A stretch of 51,811 bases of DNA from an uncultured Flammeovirgaceae bacterium (lineage in GTDB: Bacteria > Bacteroidota > Bacteroidia > Cytophagales > Cyclobacteriaceae), in contig CAKZYA010000017.1 of the NCBI GenBank assembly GCA_937883755.1, forward strand, positions 1 through 51,811. Direction: 5' to 3'. A program made the position numbers and the translations under genes. Numbering within the stretch: the first letter of the stretch is position 1; each line of letters begins with the position of its first letter. Positions 8,112 through 18,120 of this stretch are shown here, in pieces. The notes under the pieces are model-generated. The model was not told where the DNA came from, ran no database searches, and saw nothing but the letters and a program-made list of their open reading frames with translations.

Positions 8112-10745
8112 ATGACTTCTCAGGAAATACGTTCTGCTTTTATCGACTTTTTCAAACAAAAACAGCACCAGTTCGTCCCATCTGCCCCAATTGTGAACAA
8201 AGATGACCCTTCTTTGATGTTCACCAATGCCGGAATGAACCAGTTTAAGGACTATTTTCTCGGAAATAAGCCCGCACCTTACTCCCGAGCTGCTAATAGT
8301 CAAAAATGTTTGCGGGTCTCCGGTAAACATAACGATTTAGAAGAGGTAGGGTTGGATACCTACCACCATACTATGTTTGAGATGCTCGGCAACTGGTCGT
8401 TTGGCGACTATTTTAAGAAAGAAGCCATTACCTGGGGCTGGGAGCTGCTTACAGAAGTGTACAAACTGCCCAAAGACCGACTATACGCCTCAGTTTTTGG
8501 GGGTGATAAGCAAGATAAACTAGAAGTTGATCAGGAAGCTTACGACTATTGGAAAGAAATCATTGACGAAGACCGAATTATTCTCGGTTCAAAGAAGGAC
8601 AATTTCTGGGAAATGGGTGATACTGGTCCCTGTGGCCCTTGTTCTGAAATTCATATTGATTTACGACCCCAAGAAGAAATTGATAAAAAACCCGGAAAAG
8701 AACTGGTCAACCAGGATCATCCGCTGGTAGTGGAGATATGGAACCTGGTTTTTATGCAGTTTAACCGCATGGCTTCGGGTGAATTACACTCCTTATCCGC
8801 CAAGCATATTGATACCGGAATGGGTTTTGAACGGTTAGCAATGGCGATTCAGAACAAAGAATCCAACTACGATACCGATGCTTTTTCGTCCCTGATTGAA
8901 CAAGTGTGCCAACGAGCAAAAGTACGTTACGGCAATAATCAGGAAACTGATATTGCCATCCGGGTTATTGTGGATCATATCCGCGCGATTTCCTTCACTA
9001 TCGCTGACGGACAATTGCCTTCCAACAACAAAGCAGGTTATGTTATCCGCCGCATTTTGCGTAGAGCAGTGCGCTACGGCTATACGTTTTTAGGGCTTAA
9101 AGAACCGTTTTTGTACCAATTAGTCCCAGTTCTGAGTGAGCAATTTGAAGGTGTTTTTCCTGAACTGACTCAGCAGCAAGATTTTGTTATCAAGGTGATT
9201 CAGGAAGAAGAAAGCTCATTTTTACGAACGCTGGACATTGGGTTGCGAAAACTCGACCAGATTAAGGAAGAGTATCAGAGCGAAAAGAAAATTCCGGGAG
9301 CAGTTGCTTTTGAGCTGTACGACACCTACGGTTTTCCATTTGACTTGACAGCTCTAATTGCCCGGGAAAGCAGCTATTCAGTGGATGAAGCCGGATTTGA
9401 GCAAGAAATGGAAAAACAGAAGAATCGCTCTAAAGCAGCTACTTCTACTGATACAGGGGATTGGACAGTTTTACTGGAAGGTGCTGAAACTACTTTTGTT
9501 GGCTATGATACGCTCTCGGCTGAGTCAAGAATTGTGAAATATCGGCAGGTTCAGGAGAAAAAATCTTCGTACTACCAACTGGTGCTAAACAAAACCCCTT
9601 TTTACGCCGAGGGTGGTGGTCAGGTGGGTGATACCGGAGTTCTAGAATCGGACGGCGAACAGGTTTTCATTTTTGATACAAAAAAAGAAAATGACCTGAT
9701 TGTTCATTTTACCAAAAAGCTACCAACGGATGTAGAAACTATCTTTACTTGCCGAGTAAATGCTGACAAGCGAAAATATACCGAAAATAACCACAGTGCT
9801 ACGCATCTACTTCACGCTGCTTTGCGTCAGGTACTCGGCGATCATGTACAACAGCGTGGTTCATTGGTAAACGATCAATTGCTTCGTTTTGATTTTTCAC
9901 ACTTTGCTAAGATGACTGATGAAGAAATTCAGCAGGTGGAACATATTGTAAATCAGCGTATTAGAGAAAATATCCCACTGGAAGAGCTACGACAAGTACC
10001 GATCGATGAGGCTAAATCGATGGGAGCAATGGCACTATTTGGCGAAAAATACGGCGATGAGGTACGTGTAATCGTTTTTGATCGCGATTATTCAGTAGAA
10101 CTATGCGGAGGTACGCACGTTCCAGCTACGGGTCACTTGGGCTTTCTAAAAATCACTTCTGAGGGCTCGATAGCGTCCGGAATTCGCCGAGTTGAGGCAA
10201 TTACTGGACGAGCGGCAGAAATCTACGTGCGCGAACAGGAAGAAATACTCAATGAGATTAAAGAAACCTTAAGAAACCCTCGTGACCTGCAAAAAGCAGT
10301 TAGTGCCTTAGTAGAAGAAAAGAATCAATTGCAGAAGCAAATTGATATCCTTCAGCAAGAAAAAGCCAGTGGAGTACAGGAAGAGCTTGCCCGTAAAGCT
10401 CAAAGGATGGATGGCATACAAATGATTATTGAAAAAGTCTCTTTGCCTCAGGCTGATATGCTCAAGCAACTTTCGTTTAACCTGAAAAACCAGGTTGAGA
10501 ACTTGGTGATGGTGCTAGCGGCTGACATTCAAGGAAAGCCCCAGATTTCGGTGGTAATTGATGAAAGCCTCACCAAAACCCACGATTTACACGCCGGGCA
10601 ACTGGTAAAACAATTGGCGAAGCACATTAAAGGTGGTGGCGGTGGCCAATCCTTCTTTGCTACGGCAGGTGGAAAAGATATTTCAGGGTTAGATAAGGCG
10701 CTAGAAGAAGCAAGCATTCTTATCAAAGACACTCTAAATATCTAG
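8112..10745 (+). CDS. alaS: Alanine--tRNA ligase
   Basis: Charges tRNA-Ala with alanine in the cytoplasm. The 877-residue length is normal. The class II catalytic core is at the N-terminus (TNAGMNQFKDYF and SQKCLRVSGKHNDL within the first 80 residues). The editing domain has the zinc-binding set His561, His565 (HSATHLLH), Cys665 and His669 (CGGTH). The C-terminal C-Ala domain has a predicted coiled coil (about residues 725-765) and the Gly-rich HIKGGGGGQ motif. All key residues are present. No T-box or other leader structure is evident upstream. Confidence 0.98.
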   Translation: MTSQEIRSAFIDFFKQKQHQFVPSAPIVNKDDPSLMFTNAGMNQFKDYFLGNKPAPYSRAANSQKCLRVSGKHNDLEEVGLDTYHHTMFEMLGNWSFGDYFKKEAITWGWELLTEVYKLPKDRLYASVFGGDKQDKLEVDQEAYDYWKEIIDEDRIILGSKKDNFWEMGDTGPCGPCSEIHIDLRPQEEIDKKPGKELVNQDHPLVVEIWNLVFMQFNRMASGELHSLSAKHIDTGMGFERLAMAIQNKESNYDTDAFSSLIEQVCQRAKVRYGNNQETDIAIRVIVDHIRAISFTIADGQLPSNNKAGYVIRRILRRAVRYGYTFLGLKEPFLYQLVPVLSEQFEGVFPELTQQQDFVIKVIQEEESSFLRTLDIGLRKLDQIKEEYQSEKKIPGAVAFELYDTYGFPFDLTALIARESSYSVDEAGFEQEMEKQKNRSKAATSTDTGDWTVLLEGAETTFVGYDTLSAESRIVKYRQVQEKKSSYYQLVLNKTPFYAEGGGQVGDTGVLESDGEQVFIFDTKKENDLIVHFTKKLPTDVETIFTCRVNADKRKYTENNHSATHLLHAALRQVLGDHVQQRGSLVNDQLLRFDFSHFAKMTDEEIQQVEHIVNQRIRENIPLEELRQVPIDEAKSMGAMALFGEKYGDEVRVIVFDRDYSVELCGGTHVPATGHLGFLKITSEGSIASGIRRVEAITGRAAEIYVREQEEILNEIKETLRNPRDLQKAVSALVEEKNQLQKQIDILQQEKASGVQEELARKAQRMDGIQMIIEKVSLPQADMLKQLSFNLKNQVENLVMVLAADIQGKPQISVVIDESLTKTHDLHAGQLVKQLAKHIKGGGGGQSFFATAGGKDISGLDKALEEASILIKDTLNI

Positions 10746-10941
10746 TAATATTCCTGTATTATAAAGAAAGAGATTTCTCTGTATTCTGACCCGTTTCGCT
10801 TTTCCCACTATTCTCAAAACTACCATTTGAGCCATTTACGGCGAAGAGTATAGTATTAAGAATTAGATTTTTCACACCCATTTTAGTAGTTCCAATTAAA
10901 AAAACGTAAAAATATTACATAGTAACATTAGCTAATAATTA

Positions 10942-11055
10942 ATGATAATATTCGAACGTTTTATAAGTGCTATTACCTTTACCAATATATCTCATTTGAA
11001 CGACAAAATCACATCTAAAGAAGCCCAAGAATTTTCGCAAGACTTAACTTCATAA
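10942..11055 (+). CDS. Possible 37-residue peptide
   Basis: A short open frame starting ATG at 10942, with a hydrophobic N-terminal half (FISAITF) and a charged C-terminal half (LNDKITSKEAQEF). It ends 14 bp before the broken HTH gene, so the two could have been co-transcribed. I do not recognise the product. Its small size and the AT-rich surroundings mean it may be chance. Confidence 0.22.
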   Translation: MIIFERFISAITFTNISHLNDKITSKEAQEFSQDLTS

Positions 11056-11069
11056 CAAAAAAAACAACC

Positions 11070-11318
11070 ATGCCTATCAAAAAATATCTTGATCGAGTTG
11101 ATCAGTTCAATCAAATGATTCGTAGTAAATGTACCGGAACACCAACATAAGCCGCAAAAAGGCTAAATTTATCTAGAAGTGCATTTTATAACCTGTTAAG
11201 TGAGTTAAAAGAAGATTACAATTTTCCTATTGCCTACAGCCATACTATAGAATCTTACTTCTATACTGAGCCAGGTGAAGTAGTTAATTTCAATTTTAAA
11301 AGATTAACAAAAAATTAA
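11070..11318 (+). pseudogene. Small helix-turn-helix protein with in-frame stop
   Basis: An 83-codon frame starting ATG at 11070 and interrupted by TAA at codon 27 (11148-11150). The two halves read as one protein. The first is IKKYLDRVDQFNQMIRSKCTGTPT; after the stop comes AAKRLNLSRSAFYNLLSELK, a clear helix-turn-helix, then a Tyr/Phe-rich end (SYFYTEPGE). Small HTH proteins with an IR-K-TGTP segment ahead of the HTH are common in Bacteroidota, and those have Gln, Glu or a similar residue where the stop lies here. A single base change explains the break. It is probably a recent pseudogene; a sequencing error is possible. Confidence 0.7.
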
Positions 11319-11454
11319 TACCAGTACTGTATTTTTGGACACAAAAATTGTAGCATTACATCAGTATCTTACTGAAAGTCGACTTGTAATTTCATCTTTT
11401 AAAAGCCAGTAAGTATTCTATTTTAGCAACCTTTTAATTCAAACTTACATCATC

Positions 11455-12240
11455 ATGAAAGATTTAATGGAATTCTCGTTCATGAGAACGATCAGTCTGT
11501 TTACAGCGACTTTTATAATGTTACTCTTTTACGGCTGTCAAGAGGAAGAACCAAGTATAATACAAGAAGCTGGTGATACAGAAAGTGTGGAAAGCTTTAC
11601 CTTTGTGTACTCTGGTAAGGAGTATCTCACCGAAATAATCCAGAAAGATGGAGGCTTTCAATTAGTAGACAAAAATAGCTTTATAAGTAAAGTATTAGAT
11701 AATCCAGATTTAATAATATTTGATCCTGCTGACAAGGAGAACTACCAGTATTTATTTGATGATAGAGGTAAGTACGACGTTTTCCTAGAGAGAAGGTATA
11801 CATCTACTAGATCAAATGCCAGAAGTACTTTTAGTGGGTATAGGAACAGTTATATTCGGATGGGAGATGCAAATGCATATGACCCGAATTATAATAACTA
11901 TCCTGAAATAGATGTAATCAATGACCCTATCGCCGCGTCCTTAACTGAATACCCTTATGGTGGTAGTAGTAGTAGTCCAAATGAGCACCACCTCTGGAGA
12001 GGGATAAATAATCTATTTTATTATACTCCGAGCTTTACCGATAAAGCATCATCAATTGTAGTACGAAATGATACTAATTACCCTATGATAGTTCACTTCA
12101 ACAAACATGGTAATTATAGTGGATGGCTGTATGCTAAGGAGTTAAACTCCTACTCTACCTTCTTCTGGCCTGATCTGAGATACGGCGAAGACCGAAACTG
12201 GGATAATGAAATAAGTGCCGTAATATGGAAATGGCTTTAG
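11455..12240 (+). CDS. Orphan exported lipoprotein
   Basis: A 261-residue protein with a hydrophobic signal ending FYGC (Cys28), so likely a lipoprotein although the lipobox has Phe at -3. ATG at 11482 (residue 10) would give a more standard signal length. The mature part is rich in Tyr, Asn and Ser, with a Ser run near residue 170 and several Trp near the end (GWLYAKEL, WKW at the C-terminus). I recognise no domain. It sits in an AT-rich stretch after the broken HTH gene and is closed by a strong terminator, so it is probably transcribed alone. Confidence 0.75.
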   Translation: MKDLMEFSFMRTISLFTATFIMLLFYGCQEEEPSIIQEAGDTESVESFTFVYSGKEYLTEIIQKDGGFQLVDKNSFISKVLDNPDLIIFDPADKENYQYLFDDRGKYDVFLERRYTSTRSNARSTFSGYRNSYIRMGDANAYDPNYNNYPEIDVINDPIAASLTEYPYGGSSSSPNEHHLWRGINNLFYYTPSFTDKASSIVVRNDTNYPMIVHFNKHGNYSGWLYAKELNSYSTFFWPDLRYGEDRNWDNEISAVIWKWL

Positions 12241-12262
12241 GTAGATCAATATTAGAATAGCA

Positions 12263-12300
12263 AAATAGGTGTGACTCATTAGATAAAGTCACACCTATTT
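12263..12300 (+). terminator. Strong Rho-independent terminator
   Basis: A perfect 14-bp stem (12263-12276 with 12287-12300) around a 10-base loop, followed by a T-rich tail. It ends the lipoprotein transcript, and its A-rich left flank would also allow function on the other strand. Confidence 0.88.
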
Positions 12301-12323
12301 TATATTTATGTAAGTCTATCTTA

Positions 12324-12331
12324 TATCTTTG
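12324..12331 (+). promoter_or_regulatory. Possible -7 element for methyltransferase gene
   Basis: tatctttg matches TAnnTTTG and lies 23 bp before the start codon, just after a terminator, where a new promoter is expected. A -33 TTG is not evident. Confidence 0.4.
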
Positions 12332-12354
12332 TCTGTACAAATACGATCGTTCAT

Positions 12355-13206
12355 ATGGGATATGAAGATAACCCGAAGAGTATAAAATATTATGTGAAAC
12401 GCTATCTTTTAAAGAATAGCGCCAAGTTTTCTAAGAAGATAGTGATAGATTTTCCAACAGGTAGTGGAATCACTTCACAAATACTCAAATCTGTGGGGGC
12501 TCACCCAATGCCTTTTGATCTTTTTCCCGAGTTTTTTGAAGTAGAAGGTGTTGTATGTCAGAAAGCTGATATTCATGAGGGTATCCCTACTGATAATCAT
12601 ACAGCAGATTATCTTATATGCCAGGAAGGCATTGAACATTTCTCTGATCAAATTCAAGCCTTTCGTGAGTTTAACCGGGTGCTAAAACCTGGTGGGGAGC
12701 TAATTATAACGACTCCTAATTATGGCAACTTACGCAGTCGCCTGAGTTACTTTTTAGGAGAGTCAGAGAGATATAATACATTAATGCCTCCCAATGAATT
12801 AGACTCTATATGGTTTTCAGGAGACGATGATAGTTCGGATTTTTACTTAGGACATATATTCCTAATAGGAATACAAAAGTTACGAGTCATTGCCCGATTG
12901 TCAGGTTTTGAGATCATCGATATACAGTTTACCCGTGCCCGCCCCACTTCTACCTTATTACTACCTTTTTTTTACCCGTTGATTTACCTATCTAACTTAA
13001 TTAACTATCGCAAGAATCTCAGAAAAAAGAATGGGATTAATCGGGAAATTAAGGAAAAAGTATACGGAGAAATATTTAGGCTAGGGATAAATATTAAGCT
13101 TCTGGTAGACAGCCACTTATTTGTTTGCTTTAGAAAAGTTAGTGCACTTGATCAGGTGAAAAGTGAGTTAAAAAAACATATTCAACCCAATGAATTAATT
13201 ATTTAA
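12355..13206 (+). CDS. Class I SAM-dependent methyltransferase
   Basis: A 283-residue cytoplasmic protein with a Rossmann methyltransferase domain. Motif I is a slightly atypical DFPTGSGITS (about residues 30-39), the acidic end of strand 2 is PFDLF, and motif IV/post-I contains ADYLICQEGIEHF. RVLKPGGELIITTPN (about residues 107-121) is the standard motif VI region of the Methyltransf_11 group. The C-terminal part has a hydrophobic stretch (LLLPFFYPLIYL) that might touch the membrane. The substrate is unknown; lipid, quinone or surface sugar are all possible. It stands alone in the accessory stretch. Confidence 0.85.
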   Translation: MGYEDNPKSIKYYVKRYLLKNSAKFSKKIVIDFPTGSGITSQILKSVGAHPMPFDLFPEFFEVEGVVCQKADIHEGIPTDNHTADYLICQEGIEHFSDQIQAFREFNRVLKPGGELIITTPNYGNLRSRLSYFLGESERYNTLMPPNELDSIWFSGDDDSSDFYLGHIFLIGIQKLRVIARLSGFEIIDIQFTRARPTSTLLLPFFYPLIYLSNLINYRKNLRKKNGINREIKEKVYGEIFRLGINIKLLVDSHLFVCFRKVSALDQVKSELKKHIQPNELII

Positions 13207-13256
13207 CAACACCATACATGTAGATGTAGTCACCACCACCTTACGCGATCTTTTTA

Positions 13257-13685
13257 CTACTCCCGATTGAAGTCAATCTTATCAACCAGGTAGCTTCCGC
13301 CAAACTGCTTAATGAGCATAAACACTCGGAACTCGCCCCGTTCGTGAACAAACGTTCCAACAGTATACTTTAGACCTTCCTTGGAAGAACCTTGGTGGAC
13401 GTACCGGAAGTCTTGCGGGGGATACTTTGTGAAGAAATCTTTTAGAACAAACTCGGCTTGGTTGCGACTGTAGCTAGATTTCTCGCCATTTATGCTAATT
13501 TCTACTGTATTATTCAGGTATTTACTCAACTCTCGAGAGTTACCCGACTTCAAAGCATCTCGCACACTATTGATCACATCAGCCTGAGCCTGAAGCGGTT
13601 GTATCCCGCCAGCCAACATGCTGATTATCATCCATAAAAATGCTTTTCTGCACAAATAAATCATAGAATCATGCGACTTTCCCAA
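13257..13685 (-). CDS. Secreted DUF4783 family protein
   Basis: A 142-residue protein with a Sec signal peptide ending near LQAQA (residue 34). The start may be ATG at residue 8, which gives a tidier signal. The mature part (VINSVRDALKSGNSRELSKYL at its start) fits DUF4783, a small NTF2-like fold found in exported Bacteroidota proteins. The family has no proven function. It faces the methyltransferase gene with 50 bp between stops. Confidence 0.78.
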   Translation of the reverse strand: MGKSHDSMIYLCRKAFLWMIISMLAGGIQPLQAQADVINSVRDALKSGNSRELSKYLNNTVEISINGEKSSYSRNQAEFVLKDFFTKYPPQDFRYVHQGSSKEGLKYTVGTFVHERGEFRVFMLIKQFGGSYLVDKIDFNRE

Positions 13686-14016
13686 CTATTTGCCAAAACT
13701 GTGCCAACCCCGAGACGTTACAATAATTCTTAACAGGCTAAAGGTTGCTTGTAAGTAGCATTTATTTTTTTATACAAAACAAGGGCTATAATACACTTAT
13801 TTTTTTAAGATTTGTAGCAGAATCAAGAATAGTTTGGCAACCCATCAAAATTGTCTTTGGTAAGACTTACCCACGTTTGTATCTACTAACTTTGGAGGAT
13901 TCCCCTCTATTTCAGGCCAGATAGCTTATTAGCCTCAATTTTTTAGGTTGGAAGTATCCAGAAATCTGCGGATGTGATTACTTTAGCCCCAAGATTTAGG
14001 TTGCCTTCAATTATCT
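13686..14016. other. 331-bp intergenic region between divergent genes
   Basis: AT-rich DNA between the DUF4783 gene and the K+ channel gene, with two long T runs (near 13767 and 13801). A TAacTTTG sequence at 13887-13894 matches the -7 consensus and could start the channel transcript with a leader of over 100 bases. No -33 element at normal spacing and no coding remnant were found. Confidence 0.4.
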
Positions 14017-15060
14017 ATGCTAAAAAAATTCTGGAAACCACGGTTGGGCTGGACTAAAGAATTAATTATTAACCGTCTGAGTTTCGGTTTATTTCTATTG
14101 ATTTTTAGCCTAGTAATAGGTCAAGTTGGCTACACTCTCATAGAAAACTACTCGATGGTAGATGCCTTCTATATGACGGTTATCACTCTTTCTACCGTAG
14201 GTTTTACCGAAGTGCAGGAGTTATCCAATGCCGGAAGGATCTTTACTAGTTTTTATATTATCATTAATTTGGGAATATTTGCCTACGCCATCGGTACAAT
14301 TACTTCCTACTTTGTAGAAGGCGAATTTGCTGAGCTGTACAAACGCTATACTATCGGGCGCAAAGTGGATAAATTACAAAATCACATTATCGTATGCGGA
14401 ATGGGGCGAAATGGCTCCCGTACCTGCGAGGAACTACAAAAAAGTCAACGATCATATGTTGTTGTTGAGTTGAAACCTGATTCGATAGAACAGTACGCTC
14501 TAGCACACGATTTGCAGTATATTATTGGCGACGCTACTGCCGATGAGGTATTACTATCTGCTGGGATTAAGCGGGCTGAAGCCCTGATTACCACTTTACC
14601 TCGCGACGCTGATAATGTGTTCATTACTCTTACTGCCCGAGAACTTAACCCTCAAGTAAAAATTATTGCCCGGGCTTCGGAAGAAACTGCTGCAAAAAAG
14701 CTGTATCGCGCGGGCGCAGACCAGGTAGTAATGCCCGACGCTATTGGTGGGATCCATATGGCACGGCTTATCACTCAACCTTCAGTAATTGAGTTTCTGA
14801 ATATTTTATCTGGAACTGGAACGAATAGCCTAAAGTTGGAAGATATTATGTACGACGAACTTCAGGAGCCCTACCGGGATAAAACCCTACGGGAGCTTAA
14901 TATCCGGCAGCGTACTGGAGCGACTGTAATTGGTTTCCGGCACCAGACCGAACGATTCACGTTTAACCCCCCGGGTGATTTGAAGTTTGAGATGGGCGAT
15001 ACGATGATTATTGTAGGAGCTGAGCAAAATATCCAAGCATTTCGAGATTATTACACGTAA
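14017..15060 (+). CDS. Two-TM potassium channel with RCK (TrkA) domain
   Basis: A 347-residue inner-membrane channel subunit. Two membrane helices (about residues 22-42 and 73-95) flank a pore helix and filter reading TVGFTE (residues 60-65) instead of the common TVGYGD. A TrkA-N/RCK nucleotide-binding domain follows (IIVCGMGRNGS at 124-134), then a TrkA-C domain (from about 265). This is the architecture of Kch/MthK-type channels gated by ligands binding the RCK ring. The Phe-Thr-Glu form of the filter should still be K+ selective because the TVG core is kept. The gene is probably monocistronic. Confidence 0.88.
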   Translation: MLKKFWKPRLGWTKELIINRLSFGLFLLIFSLVIGQVGYTLIENYSMVDAFYMTVITLSTVGFTEVQELSNAGRIFTSFYIIINLGIFAYAIGTITSYFVEGEFAELYKRYTIGRKVDKLQNHIIVCGMGRNGSRTCEELQKSQRSYVVVELKPDSIEQYALAHDLQYIIGDATADEVLLSAGIKRAEALITTLPRDADNVFITLTARELNPQVKIIARASEETAAKKLYRAGADQVVMPDAIGGIHMARLITQPSVIEFLNILSGTGTNSLKLEDIMYDELQEPYRDKTLRELNIRQRTGATVIGFRHQTERFTFNPPGDLKFEMGDTMIIVGAEQNIQAFRDYYT

Positions 15061-15122
15061 ATAGTGAATAATTGATAGCGGAAAAGGAATACTAGAAAAG
15101 ATTAGTATTGAGAGTAATTTTT

Positions 15123-15139
15123 AATGAATAATGATTGAT
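15123..15139. repeat. Dispersed short intergenic repeat, copy 1
   Basis: The 17 bases aatgaataatgattgat occur here and again at 48129-48145, both times between genes. The surrounding AT-rich text (gtgaataattgatag upstream) looks like further degraded copies. Confidence 0.6.
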
Positions 15140-15150
15140 TTTCACTCTAA

Positions 15151-17238
<2,088 letters not shown>

Positions 17239-17254
17239 TTTAAACGATTCAATA

Positions 17255-17791
17255 ATGTGGTTCTTCACTAAAAAACTTATTGGTCTTCAGTTGCCCAAAT
17301 TACTCAAGCAAAGCACTGTAAAACGCCAAACGGTAAATTACGAAAATGCCGAGCGTATTGGCATACTTGTCACACTTACTGACCACGAAAAACAACATAC
17401 CATTGACGATTTTATCGCTCACTTTTCGGCTGACCACAAAGAAGTACAGGTGCTGTGTTACGACCGACGTCGGGCGAGAAATAAAATATTTGGCTACCTA
17501 CAATTCAGCGACCGGGACATTTCAGCTTTTGGTCGGTTCAAGGCAGAGCACCTTATCGATTTTGTTAACAGTCGCTTCGATTATCTTATTCACCTTGATA
17601 CAGAGTCGAACCAAGTGTTAAATAAAGTCTTAACCTTGAGCCAAGCTAAATGCCGTATAGGCTGCGATATTGCTGAGCACCACCCCTACTATGAACTGAT
17701 GTTCCGAGCCGAAACACTCTATGATTTGTGTGAACTAGTTATGCGCTACGTTCGGATCGTTTCTACCCCTGAAGGAGCCGAGGCATCATAA
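17255..17791 (+). CDS. DUF6913 family protein
   Basis: A 178-residue cytoplasmic protein of the Bacteroidota-restricted DUF6913 family, often found near ligA or dapA. Features include a basic N-terminus (residues 1-28), an alpha/beta core (IGILVTLTDHEKQHTIDDF, VLCYDRRRAR) and FDYLIHLD near residue 108. No catalytic motif is known. It follows ligA after 16 bp and ends at a strong terminator, so it forms an operon with ligA. The function is unknown. Confidence 0.8.
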   Translation: MWFFTKKLIGLQLPKLLKQSTVKRQTVNYENAERIGILVTLTDHEKQHTIDDFIAHFSADHKEVQVLCYDRRRARNKIFGYLQFSDRDISAFGRFKAEHLIDFVNSRFDYLIHLDTESNQVLNKVLTLSQAKCRIGCDIAEHHPYYELMFRAETLYDLCELVMRYVRIVSTPEGAEAS

Positions 17792-17796
17792 AGCAA

Positions 17797-17826
17797 AAAA
17801 AGCAATTCTGAGAAGAATTGCTTTTT
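17797..17826. terminator. Bidirectional Rho-independent terminator
   Basis: A 13-bp perfect stem (17797-17809 with 17814-17826) with GAGA tetraloop, A-run on the left and T-run on the right. It lies between the convergent ligA-DUF6913 operon and the mini-histone gene and can serve both. Confidence 0.93.
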
Positions 17827-17853
17827 AGCTAAGATTAATCTTGTCCTCAAGCT

Positions 17854-18030
17854 TTATGCTTTATTCTTAATCTCCTGTACCTCTACCCGAATTTCTTGGG
17901 CTAAGTTCTTTAGATCTTGCATTCCTTTTCGAACGCGGGTACCAGCAGCTTGATTATCTTTGTCATAAAACTTCTCAAAGTCACCTTCTAAAGACATTAC
18001 TAAATCTCTTAATTCATCGAATCGTTTCAT
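17854..18030 (-). CDS. Histone H1-like (Hc1-type) DNA-binding protein
   Basis: A 58-residue protein beginning MKRFDELRDLV (a longer start at 18051 adds seven residues and is less likely). The sequence GDFEKFYDKDNQAAGTRVRKGM, split here only by the helix turn, is the hallmark of the short Hc1-like proteins of Bacteroidota. These resemble the chlamydial histone-like Hc1 and probably compact or bind DNA. It is very small and helical, without the long Lys/Ala tail of chlamydial Hc1. It shares the strand with spt but has an apparent terminator between them. Confidence 0.82.
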   Translation of the reverse strand: MKRFDELRDLVMSLEGDFEKFYDKDNQAAGTRVRKGMQDLKNLAQEIRVEVQEIKNKA

Positions 18031-18090
18031 AGTTAGTTCAGTTGTGGACAAAAAATTTTACAATTATACGCCAATATAGCCAATATGGCT

Positions 18091-18120
18091 TAAAAACAAT
18101 AAAAACAACAGAATTTGTTG
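18091..18120 (-). terminator. Probable terminator of spt
   Basis: Directly after the spt stop the minus strand reads a short hairpin (18106-18110 with 18116-18120, arm caaca, loop of five) followed by two T-rich runs. The stem is only 5 bp, so strength is uncertain. Confidence 0.55.

Noticed and set aside
10759-10881. Minus-strand 40-codon frame in the gap after alaS
   Set aside because: The N-terminus (GVKNLILNTILF) is hydrophobic by chance in AT-rich DNA; the rest is low-complexity Ser/Asn/Gly. No context or signal supports a gene.
18052-18120. Repeated ccaatat sequences before the mini-histone gene as a regulator site
   Set aside because: The repeats (near 18070-18088) are short and A/T-rich. 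They might bind a regulator but there is no dyad with a known motif and no second copy elsewhere in the window.
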